Part shown: one piece after another, positions 27,530-39,292 of the stretch
How the letters are laid out: every line of letters begins with the position of its first letter
Position numbering within the stretch: the stretch's first letter is position 1
DNA from: Viscum album
Taxonomy: Eukaryota > Streptophyta > Magnoliopsida > Santalales > Viscaceae
Direction: 5' to 3'
Assembly (NCBI GenBank): GCA_963277665.1
Contig: OY728122.1
Span: 1,980,228,883 to 1,980,292,882, forward strand
Length of the DNA stretch: 64,000 nt
The notes under the pieces: model-generated
What the model was told of the DNA's origin: nothing
The model's input: the letters and a program-made list of their open reading frames with translations, nothing else
Database searches by the model: none
Made by a program: the position numbers and the translations under genes

Positions 27530-30500
27530 TATAAAATATTTGGAAATAAAAATATATGGGTACCAATATCATTCTTGGTAAACACATTTGTTGTAGAGAA
27601 ACTATTTCAAAATATCCTATAGAAATGTGTGGTATTTAGAAAGAATCTATTCTAGACATATGACCTGAGATTACTCAAGATTCCATAATTTGATAAAGTA
27701 TGATGGTGGTTATGTCACCTTTCCTCGTAGTTCAAATTAAAAAATAATTTCCCTTAGACTAATTGGGAACTCAAATTTAGTTTTAATTTCTAAGGTACTT
27801 TTTATGGATAAAAATAAAATCTAATTAGAAATTCATCGCTAGGTGTTCATGGATTTCATGTAAAGTTTGAAAAATATACTTTTAATATTATTAATTATAA
27901 AAATAATTTAGTTTCCACTTGTTTGAAAAATGAGGATGTGTATGATGTTAACCTTAATTATTTAATTTCAAAAAATGTATCCTGATTAAGTAAATTTTAA
28001 TTAGAACCTTAAATTTGTCATAAGAGACTATGAAACTGTAATATCCACTCTCTTAGTAATATTAATAGGAATTAGTTAGTCAATGATGTACCCAAAAATG
28101 AATTCCAAAATTAAAATTTCAGTAAACCCTTTCAAAAAAGGAACAACAAAAAATATCATTTAAATTAAACATATATGTTTGAACTTCTAAACCTCCTATG
28201 TTTGTTCACATGGACTTATTTAGACTATCAGGTTATTATAAATTAAATGGGAAGAACTATCTCTATGTACTAGTAGATGAATTTTCTAGGTATAGTTGGA
28301 TATTCATTTTAGCTCAAAAGATTTAATCTTGATCTTATATTATTAGGTATTCTAAATATGTAGAAAACCTATGAGGATTTTGAATTATGATCATTAGATG
28401 TGAGCATGGATGTGAGTTTGAAAATTAGGATAATGAATATTTTTTCACCCAAAATGGATATAACCGTATGTTCTATTCTCATAGGAACCCTCAACTAAAT
28501 GGAGTGGTATAAATAAGAAATAGAAAATCTTAAGATATATCCCGAACAATGCATAATGAATATAAAATACCTGTCTAATTTTGGGAATAAGTTTTGAATA
28601 TGACCTGCTATATAATGATAGAATTTTAATTAGACCTATCATGAATAAACCCCATATGAAATTTTGAATAATTGAAAACATAAGGTTAATTTCTATATAT
28701 TTTTTTGTTAAAAATTGTTTTGATTCTATCGAAGGTTAATCTTGACAAGCTTTCGCCACAAAAGAGATGAAGAAATTTTCCTTGATTATTCAACTTATTG
28801 TAAATCCTATGGAGCTTTTAACAAAAGAACCAAGACTGTGGAGGATATTTTCTATGTCATGTTTGATGAGATTGATCCACATGAACCTATCACTCCTTTA
28901 TCAAACTGAGATTTTGATTTATCCACTTTGATCATATATTCCAGTCATAAGGAACATATGGTAAAACATACAGAAAAACCATCTAGCTCTTAGGAACTAT
29001 TATAACCCAAACTAGAACCTATAGAAATTTATGAGCTGACCAACCCTTATTTTTCTAGATATGTTAGGATTCTTAGATATCATCATTTATATGAATTATT
29101 TATAGACCTTGATAATGGTATAAAACAAGATATTCTATAAGAAACCATGTGAAACATGAATTTTTTTAGTCAGAAATTGAACCTAAGAACATGAATGATG
29201 TAATTAATGATGATTTCGTGGTAATGTATATTCAGGAGGAACATAATAATTTTGAATGAAAACGCATTACAGAACTTTTTTATAGACCAAATACAATATT
29301 ACAATAGTTACTAAATGGGTGTTTAGAAACAAGGTTTATGAAATTTCTATAATAGTATTGAATTAGGATAGACTAGTTTCATAAGGGTATAGTCATGAAG
29401 AAGGTATAAAATATAATGAAACCACTAGACCTATAGCCAGACATGAATCCATTAGAATACTCCTTTCCTACACAACACATATATATTTCTAATAATATCA
29501 AATGGATGTCAAAAGTGTATTCTTGAAGTAGTATATAGATGATGGTGTTTTTTTAAAGAACCCATGGATTTTAAGACCCAAATTTTCCAAATCATGTTTT
29601 AAATCAAAAAACGATTTATATATTCTAAAAATGGCTCTAAATGCATGGTATGATAGTCTCAACTCCTTTGTTGTTTCAAAATGATTGTCCAAAGGGATAA
29701 CTAATCCTTAATTTTTTATAAAATTAATTTCCAATATTGGTTGAGTTATTAATATTTATGTAGATGATATTATCTTTAGATATTTTAAAAATACATTCTG
29801 TACTAACCTTTGATAAATAATTTAAAACGAAGTTGGAATAAGTTTAATGGGAAAATAAAAATTATTTATTTGTTTTCGTATTTTTCAAAATTAATAAGGA
29901 ATTATTTTAAATAAATTTAAATATACTAAATAAATTTTAAAAAGTTTTTTTATTTAACTAAATGTTGTGACACTCCTATGGATAACACATTTAAATAGGA
30001 TCTTGAATAAGCTAATAAATCAGAGGATCAAACCAGTTATAGAGGGATGATTGGAAGTCTTCTCTATTTAACTACAAATCGACCTAAAATTATGTTTAAT
30101 GTCTGTATGTGTGCCCGTTTTCAAGGAAACCCAAAATATTCACACATAGTTACAGAAAATGGATTTTAAGATTCCTCAAGTGTATAAAAAATTTAGGCTT
30201 TCTTTTAAATAGATAGATATAATTTTACATAGTTACTTATTCAAATGATTATTTTGGTGGTTGAATGTTTAATTGAAAAAGCGCCTATGAAAAATTTCAT
30301 CATTTGGGAAAGTAACATGTTTCTAAATGTAGTATGTATCAAAATTTTGTTGTGTATTCTACTTCTGAAGGTAAATACATATTTTTGAGTGACTTCTATA
30401 GTCCAGTTGTATGGATGAAACACAATTTTTTATACTATGGATATCAATTATAACATGTCCTTATAAATTGAAATAATGAAAGTGATATAAAAATTTAAAG

Positions 30501-30620
30501 GAACATTGTATATCAAACTAGAATGAAAAAAAATTAATGTAGTGCATCACTTCTTGAGATATCATTTTCAAAATGGTGATAAAAATCTTCAAATCAATGG
30601 AATACTGTAATTCATAAAAA
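27530..30620 (+). pseudogene. Copia pol remnant: protease, integrase, RT, RNase H
   Basis: Protease: WYLERIYSRHMT near 27630, where functional copies read WYLDSGCSRHMTG, so the catalytic D-S-G is gone. Integrase: PPMFVHMDLFRLSGYYKLNG and YVLVDEFSRYSWIF at 28194-28310, then CEHGCEFEN and HRNPQLNGVV near 28400-28510 (the second Asp reads Glu). RT: a start near 29300 (WVFRNKVYE) and LKMALNAWYDSLNSF near 29625, in the place of YGLKQAPRAWYERL; then IYVDDIIF near 29753 keeps the catalytic DD. RNase H region: SYRGMIGSLLYLT at 30031, CARFQGNPKYSH at 30110, and an end matching the SKNP.LHSRTKHI...HFLRD pattern near 30490-30570. Integrase before RT gives Ty1/copia. Stops and shifts throughout. Confidence 0.85.
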
Positions 30621-30665
30621 ATTAATTATGTATGATTAGTTTTGGTTAAAATTTAAATTTTGGGA

Positions 30666-30881
30666 CCCGCCATTAGAGGTTTACCCACCATTGGAGTTTT
30701 ACCCACCATTATAGTTTTAGAAAATATTGTTGTTGTAAAATCCATTTGTGTTTTTCCATTTTTTGGTGTTTTTCCCACCATTAGTGTTTTATTAATCATT
30801 TTAGTTTTACCCACCATCGGAGTTTTATACCCTGTTGGAATTTTACCCAGCATTAGAGATTTACCTCCCATTGGTTTCTGA
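30666..30881. repeat. 18-bp tandem repeat, 12 units, open in frame on both strands
   Basis: Twelve consecutive units of exactly 18 bases, consensus CCCACCATTGGAGTTTTA, with a partial unit after. Units at 30684, 30702, 30774 and 30810 are closest to the consensus; those at 30720-30755 are most diverged. Because 18 is six codons and the unit lacks stops, the array is open on both strands: + strand hexapeptides of GVLPTI type (30660-30881) and - strand hexapeptides of MVGKTP type (30889-30653). It lies directly after the copia RNase H. It could be part of the element's post-pol frame or a minisatellite that arose by slippage. Confidence 0.85.
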
Positions 30882-32945
30882 GCGACCATTACTAATTTTT
30901 ATTTATTGGTTGTTAATATATTCAATTTATTCCCAATTTAAATGGAATATCATTTTTTGATTTTCAAACCCCTAAATCCCTAAATTATATCAATTATACA
31001 CATTTATAATTTCAATGAATGATTACTCCCTCACACATTTTCCATTAATCCTTACTATAACCATTCTATCCCTAGTATAATACTTACCTCAAACTCATTC
31101 AATCCATGTAGATTATTCCCCATGGTTTGAGTGATGATAGCCACAGAAAAGTCTTTCAACAAGTCACATCATTCGAATAATCAGAAAGGGGAGTCAAGCT
31201 GTCTGGTTATCAAGCTAGTGAAAACTCATCTTGTGAATATGATAATAGTACCTGAGAATGATGTTCATGTTGAGTGGTTATTATAAATATACTACTTGGT
31301 TCATAAATTTTTGTAGGACCAGTGATGGGAAGAGTTGTTCAATAATAAATATACGCCCTTCTATCTTTGGTTATTACACCAGTTCTATTAGTATGTTGAT
31401 TTAATATTTGAGGAATTTAATGACTGGGTTAGATGTAGAATAAATGGGAGAAAAGTTATTTTTTATTTAAGTAATTAGGAAATTTTCTAAAAGTACCTCA
31501 TGATTGTGTTTCAAATAACCATCAAGAATCTATTCTGAGTGACAATGATAACTTTGAACATGAGTATGTTTTGCCTAAACTGATTGGGGATGGAATTGTG
31601 GGAGTACCAACTGCAACTAAACTTGATGGGGATTTCCATTTTGTTTTTGAGATTATTCATCATATGTTGTGTACAAGGAAGCTAAATTTTACCATAATGG
31701 GGTATCAATATGTATATCTATATGAATTATTAATAAAAGGGAAATGATGAATTTGTGAAGATAGTTGATGATTCATAATCTGGATATGTGCAAGTCAACT
31801 TCCAGATCATACTCTTATGTATACCCTAAATACATGTTGTTCATGTTGGAGGCCAAATAAATGGTAGACGAGGATGAAGAAAAATGGTTAAATGTAGATG
31901 GTTTGAACTTACAAGATTAATATATAAAATAATGAAGATTTGTTTGAACCCATGAAAGAGAAAGTGGGTTGATGATTCTAACAGAAATTATATGGAATTA
32001 AATCCAACTGATCACTCAACTAGGGTGAAGAATCATGTATATCCTGGATTGGAGCCAGATGAGGCGGATGAGTAAACAAATGAAGAAGTTTTGGGGTCTT
32101 TTTATTCAAGATATGAGGAGGAATTTTTTTAGGTAATGAGGTTACTGAAAAAGATATTCCTAAGATACCCCCTAAAATTTATAATGGTGATCCCATACCT
32201 ACCAGATCCCTCAATTTATGATAGACTCTTTTATATGATTCAGAAGTTAAATGAGAATAAACTATGTTTTAAGGAGAGGAACAACCTAACATTACATATA
32301 AATATTTGGATTTAAATTATAATTTATGTGATGGTGAGAATTTTGAGAATGGTGGAGAAGAATAAATAGAAGAAGAAAAAAAACGGGAAGATGAATAGGG
32401 AATTAGGGATATAAAATACGAGGAATATGAAGATGGTGATGGAGATAACAATGATGGTGGTTTATACCATGAGGTTCCTGATTGAAAAATTGGTGCTGAA
32501 GACGTTGAGATTCCTTAGGCACTTATTTCCTCTCAAGTTTTTTCATTTCATTCTAGATATTAAGAGAGACAAAACATAGTTCAAGGTGTGGATAGAGCTG
32601 CTATAAATTAGAAGGAAGCATCTGTTTAGGGGGAGGAATCATAAATCTTTGTTAGTCATCATATTGACCATGACAATGTTGACTATGATGTGCCTAATTT
32701 TATTGGGAAGACATCTGATGTGAAAGAATCTAATGAGTAGATGGGTTTTGTTGACCCCAAAGAAGTTGATTTAGAAGTTATAGATCAATATATTTTTTAT
32801 TCACCCAGGTTGGATGTCACATCCTTTGAGGGATAAGATAATACACTAGATATGTTATAATTGGTCTAGACTACACAAGATCAGATAATGAAAGTCTTAC
32901 TATTAGAGTAGATATGGATCCTAAGGGATCAATGTTGAACATATA
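30882..32945 (+). pseudogene. Copia post-pol (env-like) region, left part, decayed
   Basis: About 2 kb between pol and the C insertion, continued at 54859-56366. No long open frame survives. A reading near 31405-31460, FEEFNDWVRCRINGRKVIFY, resembles the start of the plant-specific domain often found downstream of pol in SIRE-type elements (EFYANL...VRGK.V.F). YVLPKLIGDGIVGVP follows near 31567. Between 32040 and 32500 the sequence is rich in GAA/GAG/GAT codons, giving acidic stretches. The function of this region in active SIRE-like elements is not established; it is sometimes called env-like. The domain assignment is tentative. Confidence 0.45.
32941..32945. other. Target-site duplication of element C, left copy (atata)
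   Basis: ATATA immediately before the LTR start TGTAACAACCC. The identical pentamer follows the right LTR end at 54854-54858. Confidence 0.85.
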
Positions 32946-33490
32946 TGTAACAACCCGGACCCAGCCAGCCACCCGAACAGTGACGAACGGGTCAGGTGTT
33001 ATGACCTTAACCGCACCTCCCCTGAATGCCAAAGGCTGATGACTAGTAGTGAGGGTCTGATTAGGTATAGTTGGGAGGATATACCCTCTCAGAGGAATAA
33101 AAATGTTACTGGTTCGAGTAATAAACTAAAGTATTCCGCAGAAGTAAATGACTCAGCAGACTCGAACCAGACCCACAGAGTGGAAGAATATCAAATATAA
33201 ATAAACCAGTGGAAGAAATATAGAAATAGCAGTAGTGGAAATTAAACAGAGCAAAAAACTAATAACACTAGCAACTACTACTGTAACCAAAACAGGCATG
33301 CATCCAGAGCAAGTCATTCAACTCAATATATAATGGTGCCAATGGCTAACCAACAGTTTCTACATACAAAGGTAAGAATGTTGATACAAAAGGAAATACT
33401 AAACAAAGTAACTCCAGTAAGGCACAACCTCAAGGTCCATACCAGTCTCTATGACAATAGCACTAAAGTCTAGCTCCTAAGGCTGACCCT

Positions 33491-33856
33491 TTACCTGCAT
33501 GAAATTTCATTAAGTCTACATGCATCCCGAAGTGCCTGTGGAGGGTGTGAGACAAGTCTCAGTTGGATACCACCCAAGGGTGCATACTTAATATAAGTGT
33601 TTAGGAAGACATGCTTATATAAGAAAAACAGTAAACAATACAGTGCCCAAAAGTAAACACAAACTTCACTGGTACTCAGCAGCCACCAGGAAGTGTCACC
33701 TGCTTCGGCCAACGCCGGAATCTCTGGTCTGTAGCCCAGCACCTCGTGCAACCTGACACCATGTGTCTCCAGTACCGATGTACCGAAGGCACACCCAACC
33801 ATAGTAACCCAGATCAAAAGATCAACCTGCCCATGGATTAATATCCAGAGGAACAA
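33491..33856 (-). other. Open frame of 121 codons inside LTR C, kept in both LTRs
   Basis: The frame reads the sense strand of the element. Its counterpart at 38939-39292 is also open, and about 79 percent of residues agree (for example GCAFGTSVLETHGVR and AGDTSWWLLSTSEV). A hydrophobic run, YCLLFFLYKHVFL, follows. In this copy the frame begins at a TTG and the equivalent of the other copy's ATG reads ATA, so translation is doubtful. I recognise no domain. It may be structural LTR sequence that happens to lack stops. Confidence 0.35.
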
Positions 33857-35149
33857 TGATATCTGTCCTCATATAATAACCGGAGGGACAACGATGTCTG
33901 CCTTCAAATCATGTCAAGCCTCCACCCCCCAACCTGACCACCTCAATGCTACCTTCTAAAAGCTCCTAACCTTCTACATGAATTTCTACGGCAAGCACCC
34001 CCAAAAAAATACCTAACCGCAACTACTTGGGGCCTCTACCCATCAAGTGGCCGTACCACCTCATCTTAGAGTCTATCTTTGTGCACACTACTCAAAAGTA
34101 CCCAGTGAGCGGTAATCACCTAAGTATGTCCCAAGCCACAACACTTCTAACACCGCGTGTCCCTACAAACCTGTTTCTCAAGTCTGATGTCCTCGCCATC
34201 CATGTAACCTGGGACAAGCCCAACCTGACAGTCCGACTGCCTCAACCGACGTCTATGACACCCAATCCCATGGTAGCAACCACCCAAAGTAACCCAAGCC
34301 AAAGCCCCAACTAGTGATCCTCATCACTTAAAAAATATTCGGGCCACGCCCAACACAACGAGTAGTTCAACACAAATAATATCACACATTGCATAACTAT
34401 TCTCAAGCATTAATTGAAACAGGCTATTACTAAATAATTAATTACACAAACTTACGCCAAACCATACCAATACCTAAAGCCATAAATTCCTTAAACAATT
34501 ACTAGCATACTATAACAAATCAAACTCCGCAGTTTAATCCAACAACAACAAAAGAAGTCTAAAATCATCTGTTTAAATATTGGTCCGAATCATCCGCATT
34601 TCGGCACCCCCGGACGAACTGCCCCAAACGAGCCATGAAATCTCACTCAGCCTTGATCTAGAACAAAAACGGTTAGGGAACACCCAGAGGCATCCCACAA
34701 TGTTGATAATTAATTAAAAACAGGTAAACATGGTTTTTATCAACACCTAACGTCGCGCCCGGAGGTCGCAATCCCAATTTTTCTATGAAAACACGAAAGA
34801 AGGTACACACCACCAACCTCGTACTCGTATGATGACACTCCTTTGATTTCAGTCTCTGAATCAGAATGAATCACGGTAGATCTGCATTTCCGTCAAATCC
34901 AGAAATTTTGTTCGGATGGTATCTACGGAGGAATAGGTGAGGGATCAAAGACGAAGAAGGGTGTGCGAGGTTAGACTTTTCGTTGCGGTCCCACTACCAC
35001 CGATGAATCAAAGAACGGAGGTCGTATGGAGATTCTGGGAGGGTTTGAGTTTTTGGGGTTTTCAGACGAACTGTTCGTCAAAAGGGTAAGAAGAAGGGAC
35101 TTCTGGGAATGAGGCGCAACGATGTCTCGATCGGTCAAATAAAAATAAA

Positions 35150-35525
35150 AGTACACAACATGTATTTCCAAAGTACACACCGTGTAGATGTGTTTACGTA
35201 CTTCGACTTAAGAGGAGTCTAGCACATGGGTTGGACCATGTAAACGGTCAACACAGGGCCAGGGTCTCAGCCGCTACATGGGACAATGGTACATGGCGTG
35301 TCAAGGAAGGCTACATGCCGTATAGATTGAAATTTATACCTAGGCACCACATGAAATTTACTTGTCATCATACGGGTAAGGGATACACGACATGTCTATA
35401 AATAAATGTCGTGTAGTAAGAAACTTATACACGGTCTTCACACGACATTTACTCGAAGAGAACACGGCCGGTCACTCGGGTAACTCATACACGGCGTGTA
35501 CTTAAAGTACACGACGTGTAGTCTG
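35150..35525. repeat. Cluster of TACACG-N-CGTGTA-like palindromes in U3 of element C
   Basis: About ten imperfect copies of the near-palindrome TACACG(A/G)C(A/G)TGTA or its half-site occur in 375 bases. Examples are TACACAACATGTA at 35152, TACACGACATGTC at 35384, TACACGGCGTGTA at 35491 and TACACGACGTGTA at 35509. In - orientation they lie 100-480 bases into the LTR, in U3. The same series is present in the other LTR, now split between 40595-40640 and 54451-54745. Confidence 0.7.
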
Positions 35526-35631
35526 AAAATTTCTAGAAACTACCTAGATTTTATAAACTTCTCAAAAACCAATCAAAAAGTTTAAACAGGGTCAGAATTT
35601 GACCCGTTTCTAAAAACCCGGGTTCATACAA

Positions 35632-35645
35632 ACTCCCCACCTTAA
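35632..35645 (-). other. Polypurine tract and pol-end remnant of element C
   Basis: The - strand reads TTAAGGTGGGGAGT directly before the LTR. It is preceded by CTCGGGGACGAGCTACG (35650-35666), the usual last codons of plant gypsy pol (a run like TCGAGGACGA..). So the very end of pol survives although the rest is absent. Confidence 0.75.
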
Positions 35646-35666
35646 CGTAGCTCGTCCCCGAGCTAC

Positions 35667-36400
35667 CAACCAAAACCAGGAGATGGCACTGAACACGCCC
35701 ATCCCGTTTAAACATTCTAGACTACCCCGGTCCTAAGGTTCTGTCTAAAATCTTAAAAGTCTCCCCACCTTAGGAATTTCCTACTCGGTCTCAGCCCGAA
35801 CAAATCTCAAAGAAAATCAAATAAACAAGCAAGGCCCAACAACCTATTTCTCGGACCGATGGTCCTTCCGCGACACATCGTAACCCTTTCACCTCCTTGG
35901 TGCACACTTGTCATTTACAACACCCAACGTAACCCTCACTGCATCGGTGTCCGCCTCCCTGAGGTCCTACATCTAATAGATGCTCAAATCAAACCTGGTG
36001 CCATGCACCTCGAGGAACTCTTATCCACGATGCCCTGATGCCCACAGCACCTCAAGTAACCTGCATCCTTGATGCTCCTGATGCCACACATATCAAATAT
36101 ATAATAAAATATATAACACATCTGATATGATGCCAACCGCACTAACTAGTCTCTAGTTAGTCCACAAGTAACCTGTGCAACTCATGCACTCAACCAGACA
36201 TGCCTCAAGAGGCCATGCCAAAAGAAAGAATTGAAACTCACGACCACACCCACGGTGTACCTGCCACCGTCGCCGGATCTCCAGCCTGCTCAATCCCTGG
36301 TAGCTCCACAGCGTGCACCTAGCCTGAAGCACGACTGCCCGATTCCTGACCTCCCTGTGATGCTGCTCCATTCAACGGACACTCACCCCTCAGCTGGGTC
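35667..36400 (-). other. Element C internal region with pol missing
   Basis: About 730 bases between the zinc-knuckle part of gag and the pol-end remnant. A gypsy pol would need about 4 kb here. I see no protease, RT, RNase H or integrase motif in any - strand frame. The open frames on the + strand in this stretch are antisense shadows. Confidence 0.6.
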
Positions 36401-36465
36401 CCACTATCCCTGTCACATCCTCCGCTTGAAGCTGAACCTTGACTACCCTCTCCTGGTACCGAACC

Positions 36466-37527
36466 TTAACCAGCACCTGACGCCATATTCTGTCCTGGTC
36501 CCTGCCTACCGCCTGTCTGAGAAGGCTTCCTGCAAAACCTCTCAAGATGCCTGACCTGTCCACACGCCCGACACTCCATCGGGGGCCTATCGCACTGAGC
36601 CCAAACATGTCGCGGATTTCCACACTGAAAGAAAACCACCAATGAACTGCCACAAGGTGGTCTAGCTGAGTCCTTGGCCTGCACACCCTGCTGGAACTTG
36701 TCTTTGCCTCACTTCCTACTGTCCAAACCATCACCTGGGGTTGTCACCCTGCCAAAACGAGATTTCTTTCTCTCATTTCCCTCAGCTATGAGCGCCTGGT
36801 TCACTGCCTCGGAGAAGGAACTCATCCTTATGATGTTTACCTAAACCCGAATGGCGTGTCTTAAGCCATCCTCGAAGAGCCTCACCCTAGCCGCATCATC
36901 GCTCACCATACTAGGCGAAAAACTGTAAAAATATGTGAAGGAAGCTGCATAGTCCATGACAGACATATCTCCCTTCTGAAGACTCAAGAACTCCCGAGCT
37001 CTCTCTTCCCTCAGTGTCTCTAGATAGAAGTGCTCAAAGAACCTGTCCTTGAAGTCCTTCCATTCCTGTCTCTCGTGCCCACAAGCCTGTACTTGTACAT
37101 CCCAGCAATGCTTTGCCGATCCTCTCATCATGTACGTCGCGAGCTTGACCCTTGGCCATGTAGGCATCTCGAGCTGCTCGAATATCATCTTCATACTCTC
37201 TATCAAGTTCTCTGCCGCCTGTGGACCACCCTCACCCTGCAAAAGCAGCGGGTGCTGCGACTAGAACTCCCGTGTCAGATACGCCATAGAAGGCTATGTA
37301 CCCTGCACGCCTCTATCAATCCCTTGCAAGATGCGTACCAGGATCGCTCGGAGATACTCATCGATCCATGACCCGAACGATGCCAAACATAGCTGCAGTC
37401 CTGCCTGCACTGTATCGTGAACCCGATCCTGTCCCTAAGCCTGTACCAGCGGATCATGCTCTGCCTGCACCAAATTCTGAACCTGATCCTGCGGTACCGT
37501 ATCCTCTTCTTCCTGATGCTCCATCAT
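36466..37527 (-). pseudogene. Element C gag: capsid and two zinc knuckles
   Basis: The likely ATG is at 37527 (MMEHQEEEDTVPQ). After a few stops the capsid domain is open for 133 codons at 37242-36841, with KLATYMMRGSAKHCWDVQ, WKDFKDRFFEHFYLE, REFLSLQKGDMSVMDYA and LFEDGLRHAIRV, all standard retrotransposon Gag signatures. A TAG at 36843-36841 and a frame change separate it from the nucleocapsid part, 36684-36466. The first box there, FFQCGNPRHVWAQC, has lost its first Cys; the second, CRACGQVRHLERFC, keeps a complete C-X2-C-X4-H-X4-C. Gag would package the element RNA, with enzymes supplied by another element. Few lesions compared with G or A, but still not translatable as one protein. Confidence 0.85.
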
Positions 37528-38377
37528 GTCATGACGGAGTAACCTGCTGAATACCATAAATGGTTAGACATACCATATATATATTACAATAAATTCTATG
37601 AAAATAAGGAAAGCAGTAAAGAGGCAGTGTATAACAACTACCCTTACTCTCCCCTATCGCAATCCATGCCCTCGGTATCCCGACCTCATGACCTCATTAC
37701 CCGCCCTAAAATGAGCCATGTATCAATAGTACCTCAGGCCAAGCCCGTCTTGACCACCAACGTTGCCTCAAACCCGACGACCAAGTCACCCAATCCTGAC
37801 AGTTACACTGCCTCACCCATAGTACCTGCCTGCTCTCATAAGAGCCAAACCCAAATATCCTGCTCCTGAAATTCTACCAAATACAAAGCATGTAATACAC
37901 ATTGCAACAAACAAGCAATTCTACCAAGAGTTTCACATATTCACATTTCGGAGCATGCATAGGATGGAAATTGATTTTTATTCACATGGTATTATCACTT
38001 CACAAAGCATATGTGCGGTTATGAAATTGAAATACCCTAAAATGTGCCTCTCAAAATCCAAACAAGAAACCCTTGCCATACAAGCCAAGGATTACATATC
38101 ATAATCAATAGCATCACACAAAAAGTGAGCCATAGAGTTGGAAATCATATAAACCGTAATCTGAGCAAAATCAAATAGCAATTCCCACCCATGAAAACTC
38201 AATCCATCCCTCATACATGGGGCTGCAGGCACCCAAGAACGAGTTTAAAATTTAGTTCTAACAACCACCTATCTGCAGTGTACCATATCCCAAATAGTAA
38301 AACCAGCAGAAATAAAAAGAAAAGTCTCTAACTCATTAGTAGCCAGAAAACACTGATACTAAATCCCGGTCAAGAAA
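37528..38377 (-). other. Element C untranslated leader
   Basis: About 850 bases between primer-binding site and gag start. No conserved coding signal on the - strand. The + strand open frame at 37627-37869 is antisense. The packaging signal would be expected here but cannot be recognised from sequence alone. Confidence 0.5.
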
Positions 38378-38390
38378 CCCTCTAATACCA
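38378..38390 (-). other. Primer-binding site, tRNA-iMet type (element C)
   Basis: The - strand reads TGGTATTAGAGGG a few bases after the LTR end (GATGTTACA). It differs from TGGTATCAGAGC by a C-to-T change and at the 3' edge. Fixes the inner end of the C 5' LTR and its - orientation. Confidence 0.8.
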
Positions 38391-38938
38391 ATTTGTAACA
38401 TCTCGGACCCGGCCAGCCACCCAAACAGTGCCGAACGGGTTGGGTGTTACGACCTTAGGAACACCTCCCCTGAACGACAAAGGCTGTTGACTAGTAGCGA
38501 GGGTCTGATTAGGTATAGTGTGGAGGCTATACCCTCTCGAAGGAATAACAATGGTACTGGTCCGAGTAATAAACTAAAGTATGCTACAGAAGTAAATGAC
38601 TCAGCAGACTTGAACCAGACCCACAGAGTTGAAGCATATCAAATATCAATAAACCAGTGGAAGCAATATAGAAATATCATAAGAGGAAAGTAAACAGAGC
38701 AACAAACTGAGAATACAAGCAACTACTACTATAACCAAACCAGGCATGCATCCAGAACATGTCATTCAGCTCAATATATAATGGCACCAATGGCTAACCA
38801 ACAGTTTCTACATACAAAGGTATGCATGCTGATACAAACAGATATACTAAACAAAGTAACTACAGAAAGGAATGACCTCAAGGTCCATACCATTCTCCAT
38901 GCCAACATCACTAAAGTCCAGCTCCTGAGGCTGACCCT

Positions 38939-39292
38939 TTACCTGCACGCATTTTCATAAAGTCTACACGCGTCCCGAAGGGCCCTTGTAGGGTGTGAGA
39001 GAAGTTTCAGTAGGAGACCATCCAAGGGTGCATACCTAATATATGTGTTTAGGTAGACATGCTTATATAAGAAAAACAGTAAATAGTACAATTCCCATAA
39101 GTAAACAAGAACTTCACTGGTACTCAGCAGCCACCAGGAAGTGTCACCTGCTTCGACCAATGCCAGAATCTCTGGTCTGTAGCCCGGCACCTCGTGCCAC
39201 CTAACACCATGTGTCTCCAGTACCGACGTCCCGAAGGCACACCCAATCATTGCAACCCAGATAAGAATCTCAACCTGGCCATGGCTCAACAT
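38939..39292 (-). other. Open frame of 117 codons inside LTR C, second copy
   Basis: Counterpart of the frame at 33491-33856. This copy begins with a true ATG at 39292 (MLSHGQVEILIWV) and runs to DACRLYENACR. A hydrophobic segment, YYLLFFLYKHVYL, is shared. Differences between the copies are mostly amino acid-changing, so there is no sign of constraint since insertion. Function unknown. Confidence 0.35.

Larger units (their letters stand above)
32946..35631 (-). repeat. 3' LTR of element C
   Basis: In - orientation it runs from TGTATGAACCCGGGTTTTTAG at 35631 to GGGTTGTTACA at 32946. It aligns base by base with 38394-40682 plus 54456-54853, with roughly one difference in eight by eye over the first 190 bases. 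It holds an open frame kept in both LTRs (33491-33856) and a cluster of palindromes (35150-35525). Confidence 0.9.

Noticed and set aside
29498..29692. Open frame on the - strand
   Set aside because: It is antisense to the copia RT stretch that reads LKMALNAWYDSLNSF on the + strand.
30666..30881. CRISPR-like array
   Set aside because: Units are contiguous with no spacers, and the context is a plant retrotransposon.
30653..30889. Small genes on both strands at 30653-30889
   Set aside because: Both frames are the two readings of the 18-bp tandem repeat. Their openness follows from the period being a multiple of three.
36231..36554. Open frame of 107 codons on the + strand, with neighbours at 37030-37371 and 37296-37550
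   Set aside because: These are antisense shadows of the C gag on the - strand, in a GC-richer region where chance open frames are longer.
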